Assembly (NCBI RefSeq): GCF_039830135.1
Contig: NZ_CP156081.1
Location: 3,768,001-3,832,000 of the forward strand
Direction of reading: 5' to 3'
DNA length: 64,000 bases
DNA from: Defluviimonas sp. SAOS-178_SWC
GTDB taxonomy: Bacteria > Pseudomonadota > Alphaproteobacteria > Rhodobacterales > Rhodobacteraceae
The notes under the pieces were generated by a model. The model had not been told where the DNA came from. It ran no database searches and worked only from the letters and a program-made list of their open reading frames with translations. The position numbers were made by a program, and so were the translations under genes. Positions 10,289 through 19,245 of this stretch are shown here, piece after piece (the first letter of the stretch is position 1; every line of letters starts with the position of its first letter).

Positions 10289-10299
10289 GATGATGCTCT

Positions 10300-10629
10300 T
10301 CAGGGCTTGTAGCGGCCTTTTCCGGCGGGGCCTTTCCGATGCAGGCGGGTGACGTTGCTGCGGGTGCGCTTACGGATCGGCTTCAGCGCGGCAAGCGTGG
10401 TGGCGCCGGGACCGGCGCCGCGCCAGAGCGCACGGGAAACGGCGTGCCCGGCATCGCTCGCTGCGCCGGCCTTTTCTGCGACCATGCGCATGTGTTCATC
10501 CGGACCGAGGTTCCACACGCCGATGCCGCCCATCATGCGCATCGCGATGACCATCTGCGCCTCGGCCATCATCGCGGTGAAGACGACAGCACTTTGCCAG
10601 TAATCGACGGGCATCTTCATCCGGAACAT
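10300..10629 (-). CDS. Small conserved-looking protein of unknown function inside the urease operon
   Basis: A 109-aa protein between ureB and ureC, 11 bp upstream of ureC. I do not recognise a named domain. The N-terminal half ([20 protein letters not shown]) is methionine- and alanine-rich and amphipathic, with a short [11 protein letters not shown] segment. The C-terminal half is strongly basic ([15 protein letters not shown]), giving a phasin-like or nucleic-acid-binding look without clear homology. GAGAGGAG precedes the ATG at a good distance, and codon use matches the neighbours, so it is probably translated. Other Rhodobacter-type urease operons also carry extra small ORFs here, as far as I recall. 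Confidence 0.7.
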   Translation of the reverse strand: MFRMKMPVDYWQSAVVFTAMMAEAQMVIAMRMMGGIGVWNLGPDEHMRMVAEKAGAASDAGHAVSRALWRGAGPGATTLAALKPIRKRTRSNVTRLHRKGPAGKGRYKP

Positions 10630-10642
10630 CGCGTGGCTCCTC

Positions 10643-10957
10643 TCAGTCGCTGTCGATCGCGCCCATCACGGCCTTGTTGAACCCAAAGACCCGACGCGCG
10701 CCGGCATAGGGGATCAGCCACACTTCGCGCCTCTGCCCCGGCTCGAACCGGATCGCGGTTCCGGCGGGAATGTCGAGGCGTTTGCCACGCGCCGCGTCGC
10801 GGTCGAAATCGAGGCCGGGATTGGCCTCCGCGAAGTGGTAATGGCTGCCGACCTGCACCGGCCGGTCGCCGGTATTGGCGACAGTCAGGGCCGTGACCTC
10901 GGCAGCCGCGTTCAGCACGATATCGCCCGGCGCCGGAAAGACCTCGCCCGGGATCAT
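10643..10957 (-). CDS. ureB: Urease beta subunit
   Basis: A 104-aa structural subunit of urease, beginning [16 protein letters not shown] as in nearly all UreB proteins and containing the conserved [12 protein letters not shown] stretch. I place the start at 10957 and not at the upstream ATG at 10981, because MIPGEV is the universal start. The ATG at 10957 also overlaps the stop of the 63-aa gene as ATGA. With UreA and UreC it forms the bacterial trimer-of-trimers enzyme. Confidence 0.96.
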   Translation of the reverse strand: MIPGEVFPAPGDIVLNAAAEVTALTVANTGDRPVQVGSHYHFAEANPGLDFDRDAARGKRLDIPAGTAIRFEPGQRREVWLIPYAGARRVFGFNKAVMGAIDSD

Positions 10958-11145
10958 CCGCGCCGCCTTGCGACGATCCATACGGCGATCGGTGCCGCGA
11001 CGACGAGCGCGAGCAAAAGCGCGTGATCGGGTTCCGAAAACGCATGGGCGACGAGGCTGCCGATTCCCTCCGCATGGTGATCGCCGCTATGGGCAAGGGC
11101 AAAGGTGGGCATCATCATCGCGGCAACGGTCGGGGCGTGTTTCAT
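10954..11145 (-). CDS. 63-aa secreted/membrane peptide resembling the N-terminus of HupE/UreJ
   Basis: A 63-aa protein between ureA and ureB. It begins with a hydrophobic signal-like segment ending in [10 protein letters not shown], a pattern seen at the start of HupE/UreJ nickel-transport proteins. One transmembrane helix follows ([17 protein letters not shown]), and the C-terminus is RRRG. Full UreJ proteins have about 190 residues and six or more helices, so this is either a truncated relative or an independent small histidine-bearing membrane peptide. A good ribosome-binding site (AGGAGAG) precedes the ATG, and the stop overlaps ureB as ATGA, so it is likely translated. Involvement in nickel handling is inferred. 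Confidence 0.7.
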   Translation of the reverse strand: MKHAPTVAAMMMPTFALAHSGDHHAEGIGSLVAHAFSEPDHALLLALVVAAPIAVWIVARRRG

Positions 11146-11154
11146 GGCACTCTC

Positions 11155-11457
11155 CTATCGGATGGGATGGTGGACGGTGACGAGCTTGGTTCCGTCGGGA
11201 AAGGTCGCCTCGGCCTGGATCGCGTGAATCATCTCGGGGACACCCTCCATGCACTGCTCGGCCGTGACGACATGGGCGCCCGCCTCCATCAGGTCGGCGA
11301 CCGGGCGTCCGTCGCGGGCCCCCTCGACAACGAAATCGGTGATCAGGGCCACCGCTTCCGGATGGTTCAGCTTGACACCACGCGCCAGCCGCCCCCGTGC
11401 GACCATTGCGGCGAGGCTGATCAAAAGCTTGTCCTTTTCGCGGGGTGTCAGGTTCAT
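11155..11457 (-). CDS. ureA: Urease gamma subunit
   Basis: A 100-aa structural subunit of urease starting [12 protein letters not shown], the canonical UreA beginning. The start at 11457 is supported by GAAGAGGA just upstream; the longer frame reaching 11511 overlaps the end of ureD and lacks support. Conserved stretches [10 protein letters not shown] and the C-terminal [13 protein letters not shown] are intact. It follows ureD by 10 bp and precedes the 63-aa membrane-peptide gene by 9 bp. Confidence 0.97.
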   Translation of the reverse strand: MNLTPREKDKLLISLAAMVARGRLARGVKLNHPEAVALITDFVVEGARDGRPVADLMEAGAHVVTAEQCMEGVPEMIHAIQAEATFPDGTKLVTVHHPIR

Positions 11458-11467
11458 TCCATCCTCT

Positions 11468-12286
11468 TCAGTTCTGCCAGACCCGCGGCAGCGGCCCCTC
11501 GCGCAGCGCACCCAGAAGCGATACGATCTGCCGGCGCAACCGGAAGGCGTCGGCCGCCATCGCCCGCGCCACGAGCTTTCCGGAAAAAGCCGAAGCGGCC
11601 CAGGTCACGCCGGGCTCCTGCGGCGCGGCGCGCAGTGGGCCGAGCCGGTCTTCGGCCCCCTCGGCGACCAGAACGAGCGAGGCGAAAGCCCGCGCGCCAT
11701 CCAGAACCGCCGCGCCACGACGCAGCGTTTCATCTTCGAGCCGCAGCGGCTCCACGAAAACCGGTCTGCCGTCGCGGGTGATGTGGCGCAGATCGCTCAA
11801 CGCGACGCGCGCCACCGTTTCACCCATTGCCGCGCGGCCGAGAATGACGGTTTCAAGAAGCAAGCAGCCAGCGCCAGCGCCAAGCTCGATCCGCGTGCGC
11901 CGGTTCAGCCGCGCGCCATTGAACAGGATCGTCTCCTGCGGCAGCCAGTCGAGCCAGCCGCCCGCGCCGACCCTGAAATCCGCCGCAACCTCTGCGGGGG
12001 CGCCCATAGCGCGGTAGGCACGTTCGGCCGTCTGCGTTGTCGCCACCGCCCGAACGCCGGGACCAAGGTCGAGCCGGTAGGACAGCGTATCGCCCGACGC
12101 CAGCCCGCCAGACGTATTGAGAAACACCACCTCTGGAACGGTTCCGCCCACATTCGGAAGGATCGCCTTGGCGGAACCTTGCTGGCGCAGATCCTTCAGC
12201 CGGGTCCGCCCGTTCACCTGGGCGAACCCCACCGCAGCGGCGCCGTGGCTGCGTTGATGGACGACCTGGCAAAGCTCTATCGACAC
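11468..12286 (-). CDS. ureD: Urease accessory protein UreD
   Basis: About 272 aa; the scaffold protein that binds apo-urease and recruits UreF and UreG during nickel insertion. Recognisable segments include the [20 protein letters not shown] start region, a [13 protein letters not shown] segment and the [12 protein letters not shown] core. I chose the GTG at 12286 because it gives the usual length. The frame stays open to 12430, but that extension has no family-like sequence and no ATG close to the conserved region. It is the first gene of the urease operon, whose promoter should lie in 12287-12445. Confidence 0.88.
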   Translation of the reverse strand: MSIELCQVVHQRSHGAAAVGFAQVNGRTRLKDLRQQGSAKAILPNVGGTVPEVVFLNTSGGLASGDTLSYRLDLGPGVRAVATTQTAERAYRAMGAPAEVAADFRVGAGGWLDWLPQETILFNGARLNRRTRIELGAGAGCLLLETVILGRAAMGETVARVALSDLRHITRDGRPVFVEPLRLEDETLRRGAAVLDGARAFASLVLVAEGAEDRLGPLRAAPQEPGVTWAASAFSGKLVARAMAADAFRLRRQIVSLLGALREGPLPRVWQN

Positions 12287-12445
12287 GCATGTCCCCGGAC
12301 TGGTTCGGGGCACTGTCCGGCGCGGCGCGACGGAAACGCAACCGGATCTCAGGGGGCCGCAGGATGCATCGGCGCCGGAATGCGGAAGGGCGCCCAAGTG
12401 ATGGGCGCCTTGCTCATTTAATGGGCACAAGTGCCACGGCGCGAC

Positions 12446-13069
12446 TCAGCCGAGCTTTCGCGCCATCCACTCCAGCATGTGCGGCCGGTAGGCAGTCATT
12501 TCCTCGGCCACAGCGGGCACTGCCTCGACACGCGCCCGATACGCGCGGACTTGCTCGGGCCAGATGATGTCCGCGCCCACGGCGGGGGCGATGAGGTCGA
12601 TCCACGCAAAACTCGCCGGCAGGCCGCAATCGCCAAGTCCGAAAGGAAGATCCGCCCCGGCCGCGAGCTGCCCGACGAAGCGGCCGAGATGCTTGTTGAT
12701 CTCGGCCTCCTGCCGCACCACAACCGCCGGATCGCGACCCGAAGGGGCCACATGGGGAAAGAGCCCGCGCAAGGCAGGCTCCAATCGCGTATCATGATAT
12801 CGTGCGCGTTCACGCATCCGCGCCCGTGCCTCGATACCTTCGGGCAGGAGTGGCGGGCCGTCGAACCGCTCCTCCAGATATTCGATGATCGCCTCTGAAT
12901 CGCCGAGGATGAACCCGTCATGGTCCATCCCCGGCAGACTGCCCTGCGGCACGATGTCGAGGTAGTTCTCCGGCTTCGCGACCTCGCGGAAGGCCACGCC
13001 CTTGTGCCGGAGCGCGATCCGCACCTTGGCGCAGTAAAGGCTCTCGGCCCAGGTATAGAGCGTGATCAT
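12446..13069 (-). CDS. Glutathione S-transferase family protein
   Basis: A 207-aa two-domain GST. The N-terminal thioredoxin-fold domain (residues 1-75) has the cis-proline loop GSLPGM and the glutathione-binding GDSEAIIEYLEE. The helical C-terminal domain fills the rest. The serine/cysteine region near residue 11 (AESLYCAKVRIAL) resembles bacterial beta- or zeta-like enzymes. It begins 7 bp downstream of the substrate-binding-protein gene on the same strand and may be co-transcribed with it. The substrate cannot be told from sequence. Confidence 0.88.
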   Translation of the reverse strand: MITLYTWAESLYCAKVRIALRHKGVAFREVAKPENYLDIVPQGSLPGMDHDGFILGDSEAIIEYLEERFDGPPLLPEGIEARARMRERARYHDTRLEPALRGLFPHVAPSGRDPAVVVRQEAEINKHLGRFVGQLAAGADLPFGLGDCGLPASFAWIDLIAPAVGADIIWPEQVRAYRARVEAVPAVAEEMTAYRPHMLEWMARKLG

Positions 13070-13076
13070 CGCCAGC

Positions 13077-13856
13077 TCAGTTGCCGAGCTTCCACTTCGC
13101 GCCGAGATCGTCGAAGAACCCGGCTTCCTTCTTCAGCGTGATCCAGGTGTTCACGTAGTTGATCCACACCTGATCGTCCTGCGGCAGCAGCATCGCGATC
13201 GGCGTCCGCGCGCGCGGCGCAGAGACCGGCACGATCATCAGTTCGGGATATTGCTCGACCAGTTTCTGCGCCTCGACATTCGAGGTGATATGCGCCTGCG
13301 CCCGCCCCGCGAGCACTTCCTGATAGTCGCGCGCCGGGGCTTCGACGATCTTGTGCTGCGCGTTCGGAAAGAACTGCGTCACCTGCTTTTCCTGCGTCGT
13401 GCCGAGCGTGGCGGCAACGACGACGTCAGGCTTGTCGAGATCGGCCCAATCCTTGAAGCGATCCGCGTCCTTCTTGTTGATCAAGGGCACGGTGGCGAGC
13501 GTGAAATAGCTCTGCGAATACCCCGCCGCCTTGGCGCGGGCGGGCGAGATCGAGGCCGAGCCGGTGATCTGATACTGCCCCGCCGTCACACCGTTGACGA
13601 GTGTCTTCCAGTCGGTCGGCACGAACTCCACCTCCACCCCGAGGTCGGCGGCAAGGGCGGCCATCACGTCGATATCGTAGCCGGTATAGGAATTGCTCGC
13701 CGGGTCCTTCATCGTCATCGGATTCCAGTCGCCGGTGGTGCCGACCTTCATGACACCGGAACTGAGAATGTCCTGAAGCGCCGATTGCGCCCCGGCCGCA
13801 GTGGTCGCGGCGGCCATGAGGCCGATGGCGGCGACGAACGCCTTCAGAAATCCCAT
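13077..13856 (-). CDS. Periplasmic amino-acid-type substrate-binding protein of an ABC transporter
   Basis: A 259-aa protein with a signal peptide (about residues 1-23, cleavage after TTAAGA) and a bacterial SBP family 3 fold. The segments VGTTGDWNPMT, YTGYDIDVMAALAADLG and NVEAQKLVEQYPEL match polar amino-acid and cyclohexadienyl-dehydratase-like binding proteins. It diverges from an ABC ATPase and permease whose genes start 135 bp away, so the three probably form one importer. The ligand is unknown. No arginine- or glutamine-specific signature stands out. Confidence 0.88.
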   Translation of the reverse strand: MGFLKAFVAAIGLMAAATTAAGAQSALQDILSSGVMKVGTTGDWNPMTMKDPASNSYTGYDIDVMAALAADLGVEVEFVPTDWKTLVNGVTAGQYQITGSASISPARAKAAGYSQSYFTLATVPLINKKDADRFKDWADLDKPDVVVAATLGTTQEKQVTQFFPNAQHKIVEAPARDYQEVLAGRAQAHITSNVEAQKLVEQYPELMIVPVSAPRARTPIAMLLPQDDQVWINYVNTWITLKKEAGFFDDLGAKWKLGN

Positions 13857-13991
13857 TGCGCGTCTCCCTGTTGGTCACATTTCCTTCTGGCCCGAATTCT
13901 TCCCTCGAATTCCCGGGCATAGCAAGTCATGGTGCCGTGAACGGACGCGCGGAGGGGTCTCTCGTCCCGCGCAGGAACGGGGTGGGGACGG
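13857..13991 (+). other. Divergent intergenic region between binding protein and ABC ATPase genes
   Basis: A 135-bp region with start codons on both sides. It is somewhat AT-richer than the flanking genes (GTCACATTTCC, GAATTC repeats) and must hold the promoters of both transcription units. Paired GAATTCTTC / GAATTCCCG half-sites near 13896-13915 are visible, but I cannot assign them to a regulator. Confidence 0.45.
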
Positions 13992-14738
13992 ATGACAACG
14001 AAAGACGCGGGGCCGATCATCCGGCTCGACGCCGTGTCGAAATCATTTGGGGATTTCCAGGCGTTGAAGTCCGTCGATTTCGCGGCCGGCAGCGGCGAAC
14101 GGATCGTCATCTGCGGCCCCTCCGGCTCCGGCAAGTCGACGCTGATCCGATGCGTCAACGGGCTCGAGATGCCCGAGGCGGGAACCGTCACCGTGGACGG
14201 CATCCCGGTCGGGCCTGCCACCTTGCGCACGGTGCGCGACCGGGCGGGCATGGTGTTTCAGCAGTTCAATCTCTTCCCGCATCTGACGGTTCTGGAGAAC
14301 CTCACGCTCGGCCCCATCCGCGCGCGCAAGATGCCGCCCGACGCCGCGCGCGACATGGCGATGCGCTATCTGACCCGCGTGCGCATCCCCGAACAGGCGC
14401 AGAAATACCCCCGCCAGCTTTCGGGCGGCCAACAGCAGCGCGTCGCCATCGCCCGCGCGCTCTGCATGGAGCCGAAGATCCTGCTGTTCGACGAGCCGAC
14501 CTCTGCCCTCGATCCCGAAATGATCGCCGAGGTGCTCGACGTGATGGTGGGGCTTGCCGGAACCGGCATGACGATGGTCGTCGTCACCCACGAGATGGGT
14601 TTTGCGCGCAAGGTCGCCGACCGTATGGTCTTCATGGACCACGGCGAGATCGTGGAGGAAGCCCCGCCCGAAGCCTTTTTCACCGCTCCGAAAAGCGCCC
14701 GTTGCCGTGATTTCCTCGACAAGATCCTGAACCACTAG
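13992..14738 (+). CDS. Polar amino-acid ABC transporter ATP-binding protein
   Basis: A 248-aa ABC ATPase with Walker [10 protein letters not shown] (about residue 41), Q-loop [15 protein letters not shown], signature [15 protein letters not shown], Walker [15 protein letters not shown] and the switch histidine in VVTHEMGFA. These are hallmarks of the PAAT (GlnQ/HisP-like) family. It lies 2 bp upstream of the permease gene and pairs with the divergent binding protein. It should sit on the cytoplasmic side of the membrane as a homodimer. Confidence 0.95.
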   Translation: MTTKDAGPIIRLDAVSKSFGDFQALKSVDFAAGSGERIVICGPSGSGKSTLIRCVNGLEMPEAGTVTVDGIPVGPATLRTVRDRAGMVFQQFNLFPHLTVLENLTLGPIRARKMPPDAARDMAMRYLTRVRIPEQAQKYPRQLSGGQQQRVAIARALCMEPKILLFDEPTSALDPEMIAEVLDVMVGLAGTGMTMVVVTHEMGFARKVADRMVFMDHGEIVEEAPPEAFFTAPKSARCRDFLDKILNH

Positions 14739-14740
14739 CC

Positions 14741-15478
14741 ATGCGGAAACTTCTTCTCCCCGCCCTCGCGCTCCTCGTCTCCGGTTGCTCGGCCAACTGG
14801 GGCTGGTACGTCGTCAACCCCTCGACGAAATCGGGCTGGACCAACCTGTCGTTCCTGCTTTCGGGCCTGAAATACACCGTCCTCCTGTCGCTCACGGCGA
14901 TCCTCATCTCTGTCAGCCTCGGCCTTCTGGTGGCGCTGCCAGGGCTGTCGCCCAGCCGCTGGTTGAGACGCATGAGCCGAACCTATGTGGAGCTTGTCCG
15001 CGCGGTGCCGCTCCTCGTGATGATCCTCTGGGTCTATTACGGCCTGCCGCAGCTTACCGGACTGACGATCAGCGTCTTCTGGGCCGGCGTCCTCGCGCTC
15101 GCCCTTTCCGACAGCGCCTTCGAGGCCGAGATCTTCCGCGCCGGCATCCAGTCGATTGCCCGCGGACAGTACGAGGCCGCCTGGTCCATCTCGCTCGGCT
15201 ATGTGGACACGATGCGCTACGTGATCCTGCCGCAAGCGATCAAGCGCATCCTTCCCGCGCTCGGCAACCAGCTTGTCTACATGCTGAAGATGTCGTCGCT
15301 CGTCTCGGTGATCGGCATGCAGGAACTGACGCGCAAGGCGAACGAGCTTGTGGTGACGGAATACCGGCCGCTCGAAATCTATACCGTTCTGGTCCTCGAA
15401 TACCTCGTCCTGATCCTCATCGTCTCGGCCGGCGTGCGCTGGCTGGAGCGGCGGCTGGGCAGCGACGAACGGCAATGA
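14741..15478 (+). CDS. Polar amino-acid ABC transporter permease with a lipoprotein-like N-terminus
   Basis: A 245-aa HisM-type permease. After an N-terminal stretch come about five transmembrane segments, with the EAA loop (EAAWSISLGYVDTMRYVILPQAI) around residues 145-170. Unusually, the first 20 residues read as a lipoprotein signal (LLVSGCSANW), ahead of a short periplasmic-looking region before the first permease helix. The single permease gene implies a homodimeric channel. Its stop codon abuts the terminator hairpin that also serves the converging sdh operon. Confidence 0.92.
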   Translation: MRKLLLPALALLVSGCSANWGWYVVNPSTKSGWTNLSFLLSGLKYTVLLSLTAILISVSLGLLVALPGLSPSRWLRRMSRTYVELVRAVPLLVMILWVYYGLPQLTGLTISVFWAGVLALALSDSAFEAEIFRAGIQSIARGQYEAAWSISLGYVDTMRYVILPQAIKRILPALGNQLVYMLKMSSLVSVIGMQELTRKANELVVTEYRPLEIYTVLVLEYLVLILIVSAGVRWLERRLGSDERQ

Positions 15479-15501
15479 AAAAGGCGGGCCGCCGGCCCGC
15501 C
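15478..15501 (-). terminator. Intrinsic terminator of the sdh operon
   Basis: Read on the minus strand, an 8-bp perfect GC stem (GGCGGGCC / GGCCCGCC, 3-nt loop, 15483-15501) is followed at once by five T residues (15482-15478). It lies 25 bp beyond the sdhB stop. The T-tract side overlaps the stop codon of the converging permease gene, so termination is directional for sdh. The hairpin may also stop the permease transcript, though without a T-tract. Confidence 0.8.
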
Positions 15502-15526
15502 TCGATCCATGTCATGCCGACGTCGG

Positions 15527-16303
15527 TCAGACGACGCGCTCGACCATCATCTTCTTGATCTCCGCGATGGCCTTGGCCGGGTTCAGCCCCTTGGGGCAGG
15601 TCTTCGTGCAGTTCATGATCGTGTGGCAGCGATAGAGCTTGAACGGATCCTCAAGCTGGTCCAGCCGCTCACCCGTCGCCTCGTCGCGGCTGTCGATGAT
15701 CCAGCGATAGGCGTGCAAGAGCGCGGCCGGGCCAAGGTAGCGGTCGCCGTTCCACCAGTAGCTGGGGCAGGCGGTCGAGCACGAGGCGCACATCACGCAT
15801 TCATAAAGCCCGTCGAGCTTCTTGCGATCCTCGATCGACTGGCGCCATTCCTTCGCGGGGCGGTTGGTCTTGGTCTCCAGCCACGGCATGATGGAGGCAT
15901 GCTGGGCGTAGAAATGCGTGAGATCGGGGATCAGGTCCTTTACCACCGGCATGTGCGGCAACGGATAGATCTTCACGTCGCCCTTGACCTCATCAAGCCC
16001 GTAGATGCAGGCCAGCGTGTTGATCCCGTCGATATTCATCGCGCAGGACCCGCAGATGCCTTCCCGGCACGACCGGCGGAAGGTCAGCGTCGGGTCGACC
16101 TCGTTCTTGATCTTGATCAGCGCGTCGAGGACCATCGGCCCGCACTGGTCCATGTCGAGGAAATAGGTGTCGACGCGCGGGTTTTCCCCAGTATCCGGGT
16201 TCCAGCGGTAGATCTGGAACTTGCGGACATTCTTGCCCTCGGGCTTCGGCCAGGTCTTGCCGACACGGATTTTCGAATTCTTCGGAAGCGTGAACTGGAC
16301 CAT
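15527..16303 (-). CDS. sdhB: Succinate dehydrogenase iron-sulfur subunit
   Basis: A 258-aa subunit carrying [2Fe-2S], [4Fe-4S] and [3Fe-4S] clusters that move electrons from SdhA to quinone. Cluster ligands are in [15 protein letters not shown] (about residue 74), [17 protein letters not shown] (about 168-184) and [17 protein letters not shown] (about 225-240). The tryptophan pair after the second motif is also conserved. It is the last gene of the operon, 3 bp downstream of a small lipoprotein gene that separates it from sdhA. Length and motifs are normal. Confidence 0.98.
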   Translation of the reverse strand: MVQFTLPKNSKIRVGKTWPKPEGKNVRKFQIYRWNPDTGENPRVDTYFLDMDQCGPMVLDALIKIKNEVDPTLTFRRSCREGICGSCAMNIDGINTLACIYGLDEVKGDVKIYPLPHMPVVKDLIPDLTHFYAQHASIMPWLETKTNRPAKEWRQSIEDRKKLDGLYECVMCASCSTACPSYWWNGDRYLGPAALLHAYRWIIDSRDEATGERLDQLEDPFKLYRCHTIMNCTKTCPKGLNPAKAIAEIKKMMVERVV

Positions 16304-16306
16304 GAT

Positions 16307-16603
16307 TTATCCCTTCCAATCGGGGCGGGTATAGAGCGGCCGGCGCGGCGGCTGGCCGGATTTCTGAAAGACGCAGGCATCGTAGAGCGCCGAGGGATCC
16401 TTGCCCTGGATGAAGTCGGACGAGATCGAAATGTCGCCCTTCACCCTTGGTCCGGACGTGCCGGTGCCGACCGCGATCATGCCGCGCGGACTGGCGGCGA
16501 GATGAGCGCGCTGGAAGCATTCCCGTTCGGCCCGCTCGACCGGTATCGGACCGCAGGCGGCCAGAAGCGGAAACAGCGCAATGGTGGGCATCGCAATCCG
16601 CAT
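16307..16603 (-). CDS. Small lipoprotein encoded between sdhA and sdhB (second of two)
   Basis: A 98-aa predicted lipoprotein with signal peptide MRIAMPTIALFPLLAACGP (lipobox LAAC). It is followed by a soluble region with two further cysteines (RECFQRAH and DACVFQKSG). I do not recognise the family. The ATG at 16603 overlaps the stop of the upstream lipoprotein gene as TGATG, and sdhB begins 3 bp after its stop, so it is embedded in the succinate dehydrogenase transcript. A role in envelope or respiratory assembly is possible but only suggested by position. Confidence 0.75.
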   Translation of the reverse strand: MRIAMPTIALFPLLAACGPIPVERAERECFQRAHLAASPRGMIAVGTGTSGPRVKGDISISSDFIQGKDPSALYDACVFQKSGQPPRRPLYTRPDWKG

Positions 16604-17049
16604 CAGTTCGCCCCCAGCGACGACCGGATGGTGGAGCCGTCCTTGAGGTAGAGAAGCGCGCGCTGTTGTTCGGCCACCGTCAGGGTCGGCCACAACTCGG
16701 CATCGCCTGGCAGCAGCGGATACTGAACCGGCAGCGGCAGATTGCCCCGTGCCGCAACCGGCGCGGCCGCCACGGGCGCTGGCGCCTGGGCACGGACGGG
16801 AACGGGTGCGGGTGTCGAGATGGCCGTTGCGGACGGCCCGTCGCCGACGCAAGCCTTGATCGCCGCCAGTTCCTCGGGCGTTGCATGGATGTTTCCGGTC
16901 ACGCCGGACGCCCGCGCCGCGGCGGCACGCTGATTGAACCCGACCCGGTCACTGCATTCCTGGACCGAGCGGTGCCCATATCCGCCGCCGGACACACAGC
17001 CCGCCAGCACAAGCGATGCCGCAACCCAGAGAGCGGGCGCAGGGCGCAT
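16603..17049 (-). CDS. Proline/alanine-rich lipoprotein encoded between sdhA and sdhB (first of two)
   Basis: A 148-aa predicted lipoprotein: signal peptide with lipobox LAGC near residue 18, and a short N-terminal region with two cysteines (VQECSDRVG, IKACVGDGPS). An Ala/Pro linker spans roughly residues 75-100, followed by a C-terminal segment (ELWPTLTVAEQQRALLYLKDGSTI). I cannot assign a family. It overlaps sdhA by 1 bp (TGATG) and the next lipoprotein gene by 1 bp, so it is transcribed and probably translated with sdh. Confidence 0.75.
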   Translation of the reverse strand: MRPAPALWVAASLVLAGCVSGGGYGHRSVQECSDRVGFNQRAAAARASGVTGNIHATPEELAAIKACVGDGPSATAISTPAPVPVRAQAPAPVAAAPVAARGNLPLPVQYPLLPGDAELWPTLTVAEQQRALLYLKDGSTIRSSLGAN

Positions 17050-18851
17050 CAGTAGACCCTCGCCTTCGGCGCGATCTTCTTCAGGTCGATCCCGCCCTGG
17101 TCCTGCGTCGTGAGCGGATCGAGATGCACCGGACGGGTGGTCAGCGTCACCCTGTTGCCGTCGACCTTCGCCAGCGAATGCACCCGCCAGTTCGCGTCGT
17201 CGCGGTTGGGATAGTCCTCGTGCGCATGGGCGCCCCGGCTCTCCTTCCGCGCCTCGGCCGCAACGATGGTGGCGAGCGCGTTCGGCATCAGGTTGGTCAG
17301 CTCCAGCGTCTCCATCAGGTCGGAGTTCCAGATGAGGCTGCGGTCCGTGACCTTGAGGTCGCCCATCTTGGCCGCGACCGCCGTCATCTTCTCGACGCCC
17401 TCGGCCAGCGTCTTGTCGGTGCGGAACACCGCCGCGTCGGCCTGCATCGTCTTCTGCATCTCGAGCCGGAGATCGGCGGTCGGGATGGAGCCATTGGCAT
17501 TCCGCAACCCGTCGAACCGGTCGAGCGCCTTGTCGACCTCCGCCGTGTTCACCGGCTGGTTGCGGGTCTTCGGATCGACAACCTCGCCCGCGCGGATCGC
17601 GGCGGCGCGGCCGAAGACCACGAGGTCGATGAGGCTGTTGGAGCCGAGCCGGTTGGCGCCGTGAACCGAGGCGCAGCCCGCCTCGCCCACCGCCATCAGG
17701 CCGGGCACGACGGCGTCGGGATCCTTCGCAGTCGGGTTCAGCACCTCGCCCCAGTAGTTCGTCGGGATGCCGCCCATGTTGTAATGCACCGTCGGCAGGA
17801 CCGGGATCGGCTCTTTCGTCAGATCGACACCGGCGAAGATGCGCGCGCTTTCGGAAATGCCGGGCAGGCGCAGCGCCAGGGTTTCCGGCGGCAGGTGGTT
17901 GAGGTGCAGGTGGATATGGTCCTTGTTCGGACCGACGCCCCGGCCTTCGCGGATCTCGATCGTCATGCAGCGGCTGACGACGTCGCGGCTGGCCAGATCC
18001 TTGTAGGTCGGCGCATAGCGCTCCATGAAGCGCTCGCCCTCGGAGTTGGTGAGGTATCCGCCCTCGCCGCGCGCGCCCTCGGTGATGAGGCAGCCGGAGC
18101 CGTAGATGCCGGTCGGGTGGAACTGCACGAACTCCATGTCCTGCAGGGGCAGCCCCGCGCGCGCCACCATGCCGCCGCCGTCGCCGGTGCAGGTATGGGC
18201 GCTGGTCGCCGAGAAATAGGCGCGGCCATAGCCGCCGGTCGCCAGCACCACCATCTTCGCGTTGAAGACATGGATCGTGCCGTCGTCGAGCTTCCAGGCC
18301 ACGACGCCAGTGCAGGCGCCATCGGTCATGATCAGGTCGATCGCGAAATACTCGATGTAGAATTCCGCGTTGTGCTTCAGCGATTGGCCATAGAGCGTGT
18401 GCAGAATCGCATGGCCGGTCCGGTCGGCAGCCGCGCAGGTGCGCTGCACCGGGGGGCCTTCGCCGAATTCGGTCGTGTGGCCGCCGAAGGGACGCTGGTA
18501 GATCTTGCCCTCTTCGGTGCGGCTGAACGGCACGCCGTAATGTTCAAGCTCGTAGACCGCCTTCGGCGCTTCCCGCGCGAGGTATTCCATCGCGTCGGTA
18601 TCGCCGAGCCAGTCGGAGCCCTTGACGGTATCGTACATGTGCCACTGCCAGTGGTCCGGGCCCATGTTCGACAGCGACGCGGCGATGCCGCCCTGGGCCG
18701 CGACGGTGTGGCTCCGGGTCGGGAAAACCTTGGTCACGCAGGCCGTGCGCAGGCCCTGTTCGGCCATGCCGAGCGTCGCGCGCAGGCCAGCGCCGCCGGC
18801 ACCGACGACGACCACGTCGTATTCGTGCGTTTCATAAGGATAAGCGGTCAT
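17049..18851 (-). CDS. sdhA: Succinate dehydrogenase flavoprotein subunit
   Basis: A 600-aa FAD-binding subunit that oxidises succinate to fumarate in the TCA cycle. It has the dinucleotide fold [12 protein letters not shown] at residues 14-25, covalent FAD attachment histidine H48 ([10 protein letters not shown]), the HPTGIYGSG active-site stretch, the catalytic-arginine motif [13 protein letters not shown] and the conserved C-terminal [15 protein letters not shown]. The operon order is sdhC-D-A-(two lipoproteins)-B. Spacing to sdhD is 12 bp. Confidence 0.98.
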   Translation of the reverse strand: MTAYPYETHEYDVVVVGAGGAGLRATLGMAEQGLRTACVTKVFPTRSHTVAAQGGIAASLSNMGPDHWQWHMYDTVKGSDWLGDTDAMEYLAREAPKAVYELEHYGVPFSRTEEGKIYQRPFGGHTTEFGEGPPVQRTCAAADRTGHAILHTLYGQSLKHNAEFYIEYFAIDLIMTDGACTGVVAWKLDDGTIHVFNAKMVVLATGGYGRAYFSATSAHTCTGDGGGMVARAGLPLQDMEFVQFHPTGIYGSGCLITEGARGEGGYLTNSEGERFMERYAPTYKDLASRDVVSRCMTIEIREGRGVGPNKDHIHLHLNHLPPETLALRLPGISESARIFAGVDLTKEPIPVLPTVHYNMGGIPTNYWGEVLNPTAKDPDAVVPGLMAVGEAGCASVHGANRLGSNSLIDLVVFGRAAAIRAGEVVDPKTRNQPVNTAEVDKALDRFDGLRNANGSIPTADLRLEMQKTMQADAAVFRTDKTLAEGVEKMTAVAAKMGDLKVTDRSLIWNSDLMETLELTNLMPNALATIVAAEARKESRGAHAHEDYPNRDDANWRVHSLAKVDGNRVTLTTRPVHLDPLTTQDQGGIDLKKIAPKARVY

Positions 18852-18863
18852 GTGTCTGGTCCT

Positions 18864-19235
18864 TCAGAGCGCGAGCCGGATCAGCGCGTAAAGCCCGGTG
18901 GCGATCAGCGCATAGGAAAGGCAGATCGTGCCGACGATCAGCGCCTTGCGGGTAAAGCCGTGGGCATAATCCTCGATCATCACCTGGGCGCCGTTCTTGA
19001 AATGGATCATGCCGACAAGGATCGTCAGCCCCGCGACGATGGCCGGGAACGGCCTGCCGTAATAGGCCACGACATCCTCGTAGGGCGCGCCGACGATGCG
19101 GCCGAAGGTGAAGATGAAGAGCGGCACCAGAATGGCGAGAGCCACGGCGCTCACCTGCATGTGCCAGAAGTGCTCGGTCCCGGACTTGGCGGAGCCAAGG
19201 CCAACGGCGCGCTTGCGGTCGGTCAGATATCTCAT
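18864..19235 (-). CDS. sdhD: Succinate dehydrogenase membrane anchor subunit
   Basis: A 123-aa membrane protein with three transmembrane helices (about residues 27-47, 62-80 and 97-120). The histidine in MIHFKNGAQ and the IEDYAHG motif are the quinone/heme-side residues expected of alphaproteobacterial SdhD. It anchors SdhAB and, with SdhC, binds heme b and ubiquinone. It follows sdhC by 10 bp. Confidence 0.94.
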   Translation of the reverse strand: MRYLTDRKRAVGLGSAKSGTEHFWHMQVSAVALAILVPLFIFTFGRIVGAPYEDVVAYYGRPFPAIVAGLTILVGMIHFKNGAQVMIEDYAHGFTRKALIVGTICLSYALIATGLYALIRLAL

Positions 19236-19245
19236 GCCCGCCCCC

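Noticed and set aside
10958..10981. An upstream ATG extending ureB by eight residues
   Set aside because: UreB begins MIPGE almost universally, and the downstream ATG overlaps the previous stop as ATGA.
12287..12430. N-terminal extension of ureD to the ATG at 12430
   Set aside because: The extra 48 residues show no UreD similarity and would leave only 15 bp to the upstream GST gene for a promoter.
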